Source of the DNA: Planctomycetota bacterium
GTDB lineage: Bacteria > Planctomycetota > UBA1135 > GCA-002686595
Direction of reading: 5' to 3'
Assembly (NCBI GenBank): GCA_016872715.1
Contig: VGZD01000033.1
Coordinates: 1-34,903 of the forward strand
DNA: 34,903 nt
The notes under the pieces were generated by a model that saw only the letters and a program-made list of their open reading frames with translations, had not been told where the DNA came from and ran no database searches. Positions 1 to 9,619 of the stretch are shown here, one piece after another. How positions within the stretch are numbered: position 1 is the first letter of the stretch; the number at the start of each line of letters is the position of its first letter. Both the position numbers and the translations under genes were made by a program.

Positions 1-33
1 CCGCGCCCGAGTCCGCGCCCGAGTCCGCGCCCG
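1..33. repeat. 12-bp tandem repeat, 2.75 copies
   Basis: The unit CCGCGCCCGAGT occurs at 1-12 and 13-24 and again at 25-33 in part. It lies just downstream of the ftsH stop codon and runs off the window edge. A 12-bp period keeps the reading frame, so it could be the end of a neighbouring coding region or an intergenic microsatellite. The window is too short here to decide. Confidence 0.75.
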
Positions 34-72
34 CGCCAGCGAGCGCGGCGGCGGCTCGCCCTCCGGTCGCGC

Positions 73-2391
<2,319 letters not shown>

Positions 2392-2558
2392 CGTGTTCCA
2401 CTATCGGCGCGCTTCGCGCCCCCCTGAAGCAACCCGCGCTTCGCGGGGCCCACTGGGCAAACGCACGGGGCGTATCCTAATCCAGTCCGCGCGGCGCCTA
2501 GAGGGGCCAATTCCGCGCGCGAGTGCAGTTTTGGGCCCCATGGGGCGCCGAGCAGCCC
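2392..2558 (-). promoter_or_regulatory. lptE-ftsH intergenic region with two tandem hairpins
   Basis: Two short inverted repeats with the same 3-nt loop stand 12 bp apart: GGCGCG-CTT-CGCGCC at 2406-2420 and CCCGCG-CTT-CGCGGG at 2433-2447. On the minus strand a -10-like TAGGAT (2479-2474) lies upstream of them, so they would fall in the ftsH leader if that promoter is real. No convincing -35 box is visible. A 12-bp palindrome, GCCCCATGGGGC, at 2535-2546 followed on the minus strand by CCAAAA could be a weak lptE terminator. These roles are inferred from position and symmetry only. Confidence 0.4.
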
Positions 2559-3086
2559 TCAGGGGGCCTCCCAGGCGAGGTCGGCGAACAGGTCGATCAC
2601 GACGCGGTCGGCGAGGTTGCGCAGGGCGCGCGCGCGGGCCCCGGCCTCGCCACCCACGTCGCCTTGGACGTAGCCGCGCTCGTCCTGCACCTCGATGCGG
2701 CGCAGGACTTCGAGCTCGCCGGTGTCCGGGTTGCGGCGTTCGAGGCGCGCCTCGACCGTGATGCGCACGCCGGTTTCGAGCAGGGAGTTGTTCGCGCTGC
2801 GGATGCCGTTGCGTCGGCGGAAGTCGAGCATCCGGCCGTCGATCCGGTAGCGGGCGCGGTCGGGCGCCACGAGCGGCGCCCGCACGATGCGCTGGACGGA
2901 GTCCGTCAGCGGCAGGTGGAAGTCGCGGTCGAGGTCGCGTTCCTTGGAGACGTTTTCGAAGAACGCCACGCCGACCGAGGATCCCCCCGGCGGCGTGTAG
3001 CCGCTGCGGTAGCCGCAGGCGCTCGCCGCGAGTGCGACGAGCACCGAGCCGAGCAGCGTCGCGAGCGCGGTGTGAACTCGCCTCAC
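2559..3086 (-). CDS. lptE: LptE-like LPS-assembly lipoprotein
   Basis: LptE partners the outer-membrane barrel LptD in inserting lipopolysaccharide into the outer leaflet. The 175-residue product has a signal peptide ending in a lipobox (LAASAC, Cys24) followed by Gly-Tyr-Arg. It then has the family pattern of an N-terminal strand naming a 'VAFFENVSKERDLD' segment, repeated beta strands and a final helix (RALRNLADRVVIDLF). The length matches LptE (about 170-190 residues). The start is GTG at 3086, and its GTGA overlaps the TGA of the upstream lipoprotein gene, implying translational coupling. The assignment rests on the overall pattern because LptE sequences diverge strongly. LptD is not in the window. 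Confidence 0.75.
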   Translation of the reverse strand: MRRVHTALATLLGSVLVALAASACGYRSGYTPPGGSSVGVAFFENVSKERDLDRDFHLPLTDSVQRIVRAPLVAPDRARYRIDGRMLDFRRRNGIRSANNSLLETGVRITVEARLERRNPDTGELEVLRRIEVQDERGYVQGDVGGEAGARARALRNLADRVVIDLFADLAWEAP

Positions 3087-4255
3087 GGCTTGCGCTCCGT
3101 CGCTTGGGTCTGGGAGCGAGCCTCCGCGTCGCGCGCGCGCTCGAGCGCGTCGCGCAGCTCGTCATCGTCGGGCGCGAAGGCGTCCTCGCTCGCCCGGCGC
3201 TCGCCCGGCAGGGTCGACACGTCGGGAAGCTCCGACAGCAGCGCCTCCGTCACGGCGACGAGCGCGCTCGAGCCGCTCTCGCGGGCCACCTCGCGCCCGC
3301 GCAGGGCGTGGAAGCGCGCTCCGAAGGGTTGGTCGATCCGCTGGTAGAAGCGCGCGATCCCAAGGTCGGAGCGCACGAGGCGCTCGAGGCAGTCCGCGAG
3401 GTCGAGGCGCACGTCCGCCTCATGGCTCTGCCCCGCGTGCATCGAGAGCCAATGCTCGAGTTCCGCGCGCGCGCGCAGCAGGTCCTTGCGGTCGTACTCG
3501 GGACTCTCGATCCACGCCAGCCGCAAGTGGGGGATGCGCGCTTGGCTCAGCGGGGCGAGCGGACTGTCGACGTGCGAGACGACGAGCTCCTCGTGGCGCT
3601 GGATCGCAAGGCCCCACTGCTCGTCGTGTTCGTAGGCGTTGGCGAGTTCGAAGAAGGCCTCGTCCACGCGGCGCTCGCCGGGATAGTTCAGCACCACGAA
3701 CTCGAGCACCTGCACGCCGTCGTCGCGGTCGGTCCACAGCCACCAGCCACCGCCGGAGTGCACCAATGCCACGCCGGCGTCGATCAGCAGCGCGCTCGCC
3801 TCGACGCGTCCGTGGTGGCGCGGAAAGGCGGTTTCGAGGTCCTCGAGCACCTTGAGCGCCTTCAGCGGCGCGCCGTCATCGACGTGGTGGCGCGCGATGG
3901 CGAGCGACATCTCGACGGCGAGCTGGCGCGGCAGCTCCTTGGGCTCGAGGTCGTCGAAGTCATCGGGGTCGCCGAGCGCCGCCACGAGCTCTTCGACGCG
4001 GCGCGTCGCGCACGCCTCCGCGAGGCGCTCGAGCTCATCGCGCACTTCGACGGACAGTCCGAGCACCTCGCGCGCCGCGCGCACGCGCTCGTAGGCCTCG
4101 CGCGAGCGACCCGCGGCCAGCTCGCCGCGCGCGAGTTCGAGCGCCGCGGGCACTTCGAGCGGTTCGGTGATCCGGTAGCTCGACCAGATCGGCGTGCTCG
4201 CGCAGCCCGCCGCGAGCGCGCAGACGAGGAGCGAAGCTGCAGGGCGGACGTTCAT
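3083..4255 (-). CDS. BamD-like TPR outer-membrane lipoprotein
   Basis: The 390-residue protein starts at ATG 4255, where ATGA overlaps the recO stop. The longer upstream reading frame runs through recO and is not used. A signal peptide ends at a lipobox (LAAGC, Cys18). The body is helical and repeat-like, with TPR-style segments such as VDEAFFELANAYEHDEQWGLAIQRHEE and ADVRLDLADCLERL. This is the architecture of BamD/YfiO, which recruits outer-membrane proteins to the BamA barrel. A tryptophan-rich stretch (GGGWWLW) is unusual. The C-terminus is charged (RDAEARSQTQATERKP). Its position between recO and lptE favours an envelope-assembly role. It could equally be another TPR lipoprotein, so I give no symbol. 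Confidence 0.65.
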   Translation of the reverse strand: MNVRPAASLLVCALAAGCASTPIWSSYRITEPLEVPAALELARGELAAGRSREAYERVRAAREVLGLSVEVRDELERLAEACATRRVEELVAALGDPDDFDDLEPKELPRQLAVEMSLAIARHHVDDGAPLKALKVLEDLETAFPRHHGRVEASALLIDAGVALVHSGGGWWLWTDRDDGVQVLEFVVLNYPGERRVDEAFFELANAYEHDEQWGLAIQRHEELVVSHVDSPLAPLSQARIPHLRLAWIESPEYDRKDLLRARAELEHWLSMHAGQSHEADVRLDLADCLERLVRSDLGIARFYQRIDQPFGARFHALRGREVARESGSSALVAVTEALLSELPDVSTLPGERRASEDAFAPDDDELRDALERARDAEARSQTQATERKP

Positions 4256-5040
4256 GGCCGGGCGTTGCGGTTGGGAGCGGAGAGAAAGCGGCGATAGCTC
4301 GCCGGGCGACTCTCGAGGTGCACTTCGAGGAAGCGCGCGACGAAGTCGCGCACGCGCTCGAGCTCGTCGGGGTCGAGGGCGCACGCGGACACGCGCCGCG
4401 CGAGGATCTCGACCGCGCGCTCGAGCACGGCGGAAGGCAGCGTTCCGACGCGCCGACCCGCGGCGCGGGCCGCGTCGGCGCAGGCGGAGCACAGGCGCCC
4501 ACCGCTGCCGGCCGAGAAGGCCACGCGGGCCGCTGGACCGGGCTCGAGCGGCGGCGCAGCGCCCCCGCACGACGCGCAGGCCGCGAGCGCCGGCGCGAGG
4601 CCGAGATTGTGGAGCAACCCGAGCTCGAACTCAACCGCTGCGGCGTCGGGCACCACGCCCCGGGCGAGGGCGTCGAGCCCCGTCGCGAGCAGGTCGAACA
4701 GCTCGGGGTTGGCGTGTCCTTCGTGGGCGCCGAAGCCGGCGAGCTCCAGCAGGGTGGTGGCGGCGTGGAACGCCTCGAGGTCTTGGGCGATGCGCGCGCG
4801 GCGCGTCTCGATCTCGCCCGCCGCGAGCAGCGCCAGCTCGCGCCCCGGCGCGGAGTTCCACTCGAGCTCGAGCGTGTCGAACAGGTCGAGCGCCGCGTAG
4901 AAGCGCGACGTCGGACGATAGGCGCCCTTCGCCAGCAGGTGCACGCGGCCGTGGGTGCGCGAGAGCGCGTGGCAGACGAGCGAGGATTCTCCGTAGGGAA
5001 AGCGCCGCAGCAGCAGCGCGCGGTCGCGCACGGCGGGCAC
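4252..5040 (-). CDS. recO: DNA repair protein RecO
   Basis: RecO works with RecF and RecR to load RecA onto SSB-coated single-stranded DNA in recombinational repair. The 262-residue product has the N-terminal OB fold with the typical opening (ALLLRRFPYGESSLVCHALSRTHG) and a lysine/glycine turn (LLAKGA, about 36-40). It also has a helical middle and a four-cysteine zinc site, CASC at 155-158 and CSAC at 184-187. Some RecO proteins, such as that of E. coli, lack these cysteines. The GTG start at 5040 is 3 bp after the stop of the CBS-domain gene. The next gene overlaps its stop by ATGA, so all four genes look co-transcribed. Confidence 0.93.
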   Translation of the reverse strand: MPAVRDRALLLRRFPYGESSLVCHALSRTHGRVHLLAKGAYRPTSRFYAALDLFDTLELEWNSAPGRELALLAAGEIETRRARIAQDLEAFHAATTLLELAGFGAHEGHANPELFDLLATGLDALARGVVPDAAAVEFELGLLHNLGLAPALAACASCGGAAPPLEPGPAARVAFSAGSGGRLCSACADAARAAGRRVGTLPSAVLERAVEILARRVSACALDPDELERVRDFVARFLEVHLESRPASYRRFLSAPNRNARP

Positions 5041-5043
5041 GGG

Positions 5044-6387
5044 TCAGCGCGCCTCGTCGGCGGCGAGCTTGCGCACGCGCAGCTTGAGCACGCGTCGATC
5101 GCTCGCCTCGAGCACGCTGAACTCGACGCCCGCGCGTTCGAAGCTCTCCCCGCGCTGTGGGAAACGGCCGAGCTCCGCGAGCACGTAGCCGCCGAGCGTC
5201 TCGAAGTCGGCCTGCTCGGGCAGCTCGAGGTCGAACTGCTCGTTGACCTCGCTGACGTGCAGGCTCGCGTCGAGCTCGACCGCGCCGTCCGCCAGACGCC
5301 GCACCTGCGCCGGAGCGTCCTCGTCGTATTCGTCGGGGATTTCGCCGACGAGCTCGCTCACGATGTCGCCGATCGAGATCAGACCGGCCGTGCCGCCGTA
5401 CTCGTCGACCACCACGGCGAGCTCGGTGCGCTGGCGGCGCATTTCGGCGAGCAGTCCGCGCGCCTTGGTGGTCTCGGGGACGAGCATCGGCGTGTGCAGC
5501 AGAGCGCGGAAGTCGGCGCTCTCGAGCGAGCCGGCGGAAATCGCCTGCACCACGTCGCGCGCGGTGAGCGTGCCGATCACGCGATCGACGCTGCCTTGGT
5601 AGACCGGCAGACGGCTGTGGCCCGACTCCGCGAGCATGCGCGCGGCGGACGGCAGGCCTGCGTCGAGGTCGGCGGCCACGATGCGCGTGCGCGGCGTCAT
5701 CAGCGACGCGGCGTCGATCTCGCGCAGCTCCATCACCTTGCCGATCATCTGCTTCTCCGCGTCGTCGAGGCGGCCGGAGAGGTCCGCGTCCTCGATCACC
5801 TCGCGCAGGCCCGCCACGATCTGGCGCGTGGACTCGGGGTTGTCGTGGACGCCGAACAGTCGCAGCAGCCCGCGGCGCACGGCCTCGAGCCCGGTCGTCA
5901 GCAACTCGAGCGGCAGCTGGAACAGGCCGAACGGTCGCAGCCCCGAGCGCACCAGCCGGTCGCCGATGCGCAACGCCAGGCTGCGCGGCAGCGCGTCGGT
6001 CGCGAACCACAGCACCGGGACGCAGGCCAGCGTGCCGATCCAGAGCGCGCTCCAAGGGCCGTGGCCCTGCTCGTACACCAGCCGAACGACGCAGGCCGAG
6101 CAGACCAGCGTGCACACCAGCTCGAGGATCGCCGCGCTGGTGGTGAGGCGGTCGGTCCGCCGCAGGAGCCGCTCGAGGGCGCTGCGGGCGTCGCCGGCGG
6201 GAAGGCCGTCGAGCACGCGTTCGGGGGTGGACTGCGCGATCGAACGGCGCAGCAGGGCGAACAGCGTGGCGAGGAACAGCGCGGCGAGGGCGACTTCGAC
6301 GCCCGCGAGGTCGACTTCGAGGGCGGAGGGCTGCGGCGCGGCGAGGTCGAAGGCGGGGCGGGTGGAGAGTGGGGGCGGGATCGGCAT
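5044..6387 (-). CDS. CNNM/CBS-domain membrane protein (HlyC/CorC family)
   Basis: The 447-residue protein has an N-terminal membrane domain of the CNNM (DUF21) type with about three or four hydrophobic spans (30-46, 83-104, 113-130, 145-163). A CBS pair follows (about 220-345) with the family signatures SLMTPRTRI (228-236), HSRLPVY (257-263) and VVDEYGGTAGLIS (327-338). It ends with a CorC/HlyC transporter-associated domain (about 365-440) after GEIPDEYDED. Relatives act in magnesium or cobalt efflux and in membrane-stress tolerance; the 'hemolysin' label is historical. The ATG at 6387 is preceded by a good -10-like box. It heads the operon with recO, the BamD-like gene and lptE. Confidence 0.9.
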   Translation of the reverse strand: MPIPPPLSTRPAFDLAAPQPSALEVDLAGVEVALAALFLATLFALLRRSIAQSTPERVLDGLPAGDARSALERLLRRTDRLTTSAAILELVCTLVCSACVVRLVYEQGHGPWSALWIGTLACVPVLWFATDALPRSLALRIGDRLVRSGLRPFGLFQLPLELLTTGLEAVRRGLLRLFGVHDNPESTRQIVAGLREVIEDADLSGRLDDAEKQMIGKVMELREIDAASLMTPRTRIVAADLDAGLPSAARMLAESGHSRLPVYQGSVDRVIGTLTARDVVQAISAGSLESADFRALLHTPMLVPETTKARGLLAEMRRQRTELAVVVDEYGGTAGLISIGDIVSELVGEIPDEYDEDAPAQVRRLADGAVELDASLHVSEVNEQFDLELPEQADFETLGGYVLAELGRFPQRGESFERAGVEFSVLEASDRRVLKLRVRKLAADEAR

Positions 6388-6418
6388 GGCGGGGCGCTCG
6401 CGCGCCGTCGGGGGCCGG

Positions 6419-6424
6419 AGTATA
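6419..6424 (-). promoter_or_regulatory. Probable -10 box for the CNNM/CBS-recO operon
   Basis: On the minus strand the hexamer TATACT stands 31 bp upstream of the ATG at 6387, in otherwise extremely GC-rich sequence. It differs from TATAAT at one position. I see no clear -35 hexamer at the usual spacing. This is a prediction from sequence alone. Confidence 0.45.
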
Positions 6425-6592
6425 GGAGCGCGGGCGCGGCGGTCGCGCTCGGGCGGAGGGCGCTCTGCTACGAAATCGGAACACTCGCCGATCGCAGCGC
6501 CGCGTGGCGGGTCTGGCTGGCGCGCGGTTGCATCGCTCTAAGTCGTTGTTGCAAAATGAGTTAGTGCGGTTGGCGCGGCCGGTGTGGCGACT

Positions 6593-6608
6593 TGGCACGC
6601 AACCTGCC
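6593..6608 (+). promoter_or_regulatory. Sigma-54-like -24/-12 element
   Basis: The string TGGCACGCAACCTGCC starts at 6593 and has GG and GC dinucleotides 12 bp apart, as in the RpoN consensus TGGCACG-N4-TTGCW. It differs at two of the consensus positions. A transcript from it would begin about 2 bp before the ATG at 6621, so it would be nearly leaderless. A chance match is quite possible in a window of this size, and no activator site is evident. Confidence 0.25.
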
Positions 6609-6620
6609 TCAGGGTCCGGC

Positions 6621-7358
6621 ATGCCGACCCCATCGCCTGTCGTGTCGCTGCGCTGTGAGCACGAGCTCCGTGCCCGAGGTGTGCGCTTGGAGTGCTCGCA
6701 GGGCGAGAGCGAGGCCGAGCGCGACGGGCGCATCGAGTCCGCGCTCGTCGAGCTGTTCCGAGAGCAGGGCTCCAAGTCGGCCTTCGACGACCTCTACGAG
6801 CACTCGCGAGCCAGCGTCCTCGACTGGCTGCGCTGGCGCGTGCGGGTGGCGGGGTCGCGCCTCGACCCGCTCGCGCTCCTGCAAGACACGTTCGTGAACG
6901 TGTTCCTGTACGCCCACAGCTACCGGCCCGGGGAGCGCGGCGGCTTCCGCGCATGGGTGCGCACGATCGCGGCCAACGTGGTGCGGCGCGCGCAGTCCCG
7001 CTTCGGCGCGCGCGGGCTCAGCATGGATGCACAGGGCGCGCCGGAGTTCGCCGACCGCGGGCTCGGACCGGCGCGCGGGGCGGCCGATCTCGAGGAAGCC
7101 GTGGAGCTGCGTTCGACGTGGAGGCTGTTCCTCGCGCATTACCTGCGGGCGTTTTCGACCTTGAGGGACCGCGATCGACGCGCGCTCGAGCTCGTCGAGC
7201 TCGAGGGGCGCAGCTACGCCGAGGCCGCCGCCGAGCTCGGCGTCGGCGGCTCCAACATGAAGATGATCATGCTGCGCGCGCGCCAACGCCTGTGCGCGGC
7301 GCTGCGGCTCTCCTTGGGACTCCAACCGCCCCTGCAGCGGGTGCGTGCGAGTGCGTAG
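6621..7358 (+). CDS. ECF-like RNA polymerase sigma factor
   Basis: This is a sigma-70 family protein with regions 2 and 4 only, which directs RNA polymerase to a small regulon. From ATG 6621 it has 245 residues. Region 2 is at about 54-125, with the region 2.2-like LDPLALLQDTFVNVF and the promoter-recognition part FRAWVRTIAANVVRR. Region 4 is at about 175-226, with the helix-turn-helix GRSYAEAAAELGVGGSNMK. The N-terminal 50 residues are an extra extension. A GTG at 6504 in the same frame would add 39 residues, but they read like noncoding sequence and cross an AT-richer stretch (about 6535-6570). No anti-sigma gene is next to it. hutI begins 40 bp downstream on the same strand. Confidence 0.88.
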   Translation: MPTPSPVVSLRCEHELRARGVRLECSQGESEAERDGRIESALVELFREQGSKSAFDDLYEHSRASVLDWLRWRVRVAGSRLDPLALLQDTFVNVFLYAHSYRPGERGGFRAWVRTIAANVVRRAQSRFGARGLSMDAQGAPEFADRGLGPARGAADLEEAVELRSTWRLFLAHYLRAFSTLRDRDRRALELVELEGRSYAEAAAELGVGGSNMKMIMLRARQRLCAALRLSLGLQPPLQRVRASA

Positions 7359-7398
7359 CATGGGCGCGGCGAGGAGCAGCTCCCCGCCGCCCCACGCG

Positions 7399-8667
7399 AT
7401 GACGCTCCGACCGGTCGACCTCCTCATTCGCGGCGCCAGCGAGCTGGCCACGCCGCTGGGTTGTACGCCGCGCACGGGCCGCGAGCTCGCGGCGCTGTCG
7501 ATCGTGCCGCGCGGCGCGATCGCCATCTTGGGCGAGCGCATCCTCGCCGTCGGACCGGAAGACGAGCTCGCGGCGCGCTTCGCACCGGCGCGCACGCTCG
7601 ACGCCGCGGGTGGCACGCTCGTTCCCGGCTTCGTCGACGCGCACACGCACCCGCTGTTCGTGACCACGCGCGAGGACGAGTTCGAGTTGCGCACGCGCGG
7701 CGCGACCTACGCCGAGATCGCGGCCGCGGGCGGCGGCATCCTGTCGACGACGCGCGGAGTGCGCGCGGCCCCGCGCGAGCTGCTCGAAGCGCGGCTCGAG
7801 CGCCACCTCGATCGATTCCTCGAGCTCGGCACGACGACCGTCGAGGCCAAGACCGGCTACGGGCTCTCGCTCGAAGCGGAGCACAAGTGTCTCGAAGCGC
7901 TCGCGGCCGTGCGCGCGCGCCACGCCGTCGACGTCGTGCCGACCTTCCTCGGAGCCCACGACTTCCCCGAGGAATTTCGCGGCGACAAAGAGGCCTACGT
8001 CGAGCTGCTCGTGCGCGAGATGCTGCCGCGCGTGGCGCGCGAGGGACTCGCCGAGTACTGCGACGTCTTCACCGAAGGCATCGCGTTCTCGCTCGAGCAG
8101 TCGCGGCGCATTCTCACGACGGCGCGCGAGCACGGGCTGGGGCTGCGGCTGCACGTCGATCAACTGACGCCGCTCGGCGGCGCGGAACTCGCGGCGGAGC
8201 TCGGGGCCGCGAGCGCCGATCACCTCGAGCACGTGAGCGAGCGCGGCATCGACGCGCTCGCCGCGCACGGCGTGGTCGCGGTGCTGTGTCCGATCGTGCC
8301 GCTGTTCCTGCGAACCGAGCGCGAAGCGCCCGGGCGGCGCATGATCGACGCGCACGTGCCGGTGGCGATCTCGACCGACTTCAATCCCGGCTCGTGCTAC
8401 CTGCAGAGCATGAGCGAGGTGATCTCGTGGGCGGCGCTGCGCTATCGCATGAGCGCCGCGGAATGTCTGACGGCGGCGACGCTCAACGCGGCCTGCTCGT
8501 TGGGCCGCGGAGAGCGCATCGGATCGCTCGAGGCGGGCAAGCGCGCCGACGTGCTCGTGCTCGACGTGCCCAACCATCGCCACCTCGCCTACGAGCTCGG
8601 CCGCAATCCCGTGCGCACGGTCGTGCGCGGCGGACGCGTCGTCTTCGCGCGTGCGCTAGACTCCTAG
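7399..8667 (+). CDS. hutI: Imidazolonepropionase HutI
   Basis: The enzyme hydrolyses 4-imidazolone-5-propionate to N-formimino-L-glutamate, the third step of histidine degradation. The 422-residue protein is of the amidohydrolase superfamily. Metal-ligand motifs are HTH (His82 and His84, in GFVDAHTHPLF), His252 (LRLHVDQ) and Asp327 (AISTDFNPGS). The substrate-site KTGYGLS is at 151-157, and DHLEH at 274-278 carries the active-site histidine. ATG 7399 gives the usual family N-terminus; ATG 7360 or GTG 7345 in frame would add a Ser/Pro-rich tail. The next gene, ftcD, uses its product, so the pair forms a functional unit. hutH and hutU are not in the window. Confidence 0.95.
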   Translation: MTLRPVDLLIRGASELATPLGCTPRTGRELAALSIVPRGAIAILGERILAVGPEDELAARFAPARTLDAAGGTLVPGFVDAHTHPLFVTTREDEFELRTRGATYAEIAAAGGGILSTTRGVRAAPRELLEARLERHLDRFLELGTTTVEAKTGYGLSLEAEHKCLEALAAVRARHAVDVVPTFLGAHDFPEEFRGDKEAYVELLVREMLPRVAREGLAEYCDVFTEGIAFSLEQSRRILTTAREHGLGLRLHVDQLTPLGGAELAAELGAASADHLEHVSERGIDALAAHGVVAVLCPIVPLFLRTEREAPGRRMIDAHVPVAISTDFNPGSCYLQSMSEVISWAALRYRMSAAECLTAATLNAACSLGRGERIGSLEAGKRADVLVLDVPNHRHLAYELGRNPVRTVVRGGRVVFARALDS

Positions 8668-8702
8668 CCCCCCCCGCTTCGTCCGCCACAGGAGTGCACC
8701 GC

Positions 8703-9599
8703 ATGGGTCTCGTCGAGTGTGTCCCCAATTTCAGTGAAGGTCGCCGTCCACAGGTGCTCGAGCAGATCCTCGAGCCGCTGCGCTCCGTGCCGGGCGTGCG
8801 CGTGATCGATCGCTCGAGCGATGCGAGCCACAACCGATCCGTGGTGACGCTCGTGGGCGAGGGTTCGGCCGTGGCCGAGGCGGCTTTCCGCGGGATCGCG
8901 AAGGCCGCGGCGGTGCTCGACCTGCGCTCCCACGAGGGCGAGCACCCCCGCGTCGGCGCGACCGACGTCGTGCCGTTCATTCCGCTCGAGGGATCGACGA
9001 TGGAGGAGTGCGTGGCGCTCGCGCACGCGCTCGGCGCCCGCGTCGGTCGCGAGCTCTCGATCCCGGTCTACTTCTACGAGTCGGCCGCGCGCACTCCCGC
9101 GCGTCGCAACTTGCCCGACGTGCGCAACATCGGCTTCGAGAAATTGCGCGAGGCGGTCGCGAGCGATCCCGCGCGCGTGCCCGACGAAGGCCCGCGCCAC
9201 GCGCTGCACGCGAGCGCGGGCGCGACCGTGATCGGCGCGCGGCAGTTCTTGATCGCGTTCAACATCAACTTGCGCAGCGAGGACCTCGCGCTCGCGAAGT
9301 CGATCGCCAAGGCGATCCGCGAGAAGGACGGCGGGCTCAAGGGCATCAAGGCGATGGGCTTTGCGATCGACGCGCCCAAGTGCGCGCAGGTCTCGATGAA
9401 CGTGTGCGACTTCCGCGCGACCGGCCTGCAGCGCGTGTACGAGGTGGTCGAGCAGCTCGCGCGCGCCGCCGGCGTCGAGATCCTCGAGAGCGAACTCGTC
9501 GGCCTCGCGCCGCGCGCGTCGCTCCCCGCTGGCACCGCGGAGCGCATTCGCCTGCGCGGCTTCGATCCGAAGAAGCAGTTCATCGAAGAGCTCCTGTAG
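8703..9599 (+). CDS. ftcD: Glutamate formimidoyltransferase
   Basis: The enzyme transfers the formimino group of N-formiminoglutamate to tetrahydrofolate, giving glutamate and 5-formimino-THF. The 298-residue product covers only the formiminotransferase N- and C-subdomains (opening MGLVECVPNFSEGR). The motif EHPRVGATDVVPF at 80-92 includes the probable catalytic His81. Folate-binding-region features such as GARQFLIAFNINL are present. The cyclodeaminase domain of the mammalian bifunctional enzyme is absent, so a separate cyclodeaminase would be needed. An ACAGGAG ribosome binding site (8688-8694) stands 8 bp before the ATG. It follows hutI by 35 bp and takes up that enzyme's product. Confidence 0.95.
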   Translation: MGLVECVPNFSEGRRPQVLEQILEPLRSVPGVRVIDRSSDASHNRSVVTLVGEGSAVAEAAFRGIAKAAAVLDLRSHEGEHPRVGATDVVPFIPLEGSTMEECVALAHALGARVGRELSIPVYFYESAARTPARRNLPDVRNIGFEKLREAVASDPARVPDEGPRHALHASAGATVIGARQFLIAFNINLRSEDLALAKSIAKAIREKDGGLKGIKAMGFAIDAPKCAQVSMNVCDFRATGLQRVYEVVEQLARAAGVEILESELVGLAPRASLPAGTAERIRLRGFDPKKQFIEELL

Positions 9600-9619
9600 C
9601 TCCGCGGAGCGTTCGTCAC

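Noticed and set aside
1-33. CRISPR-like array
   Set aside because: The 12-bp units are directly adjacent with no spacers.
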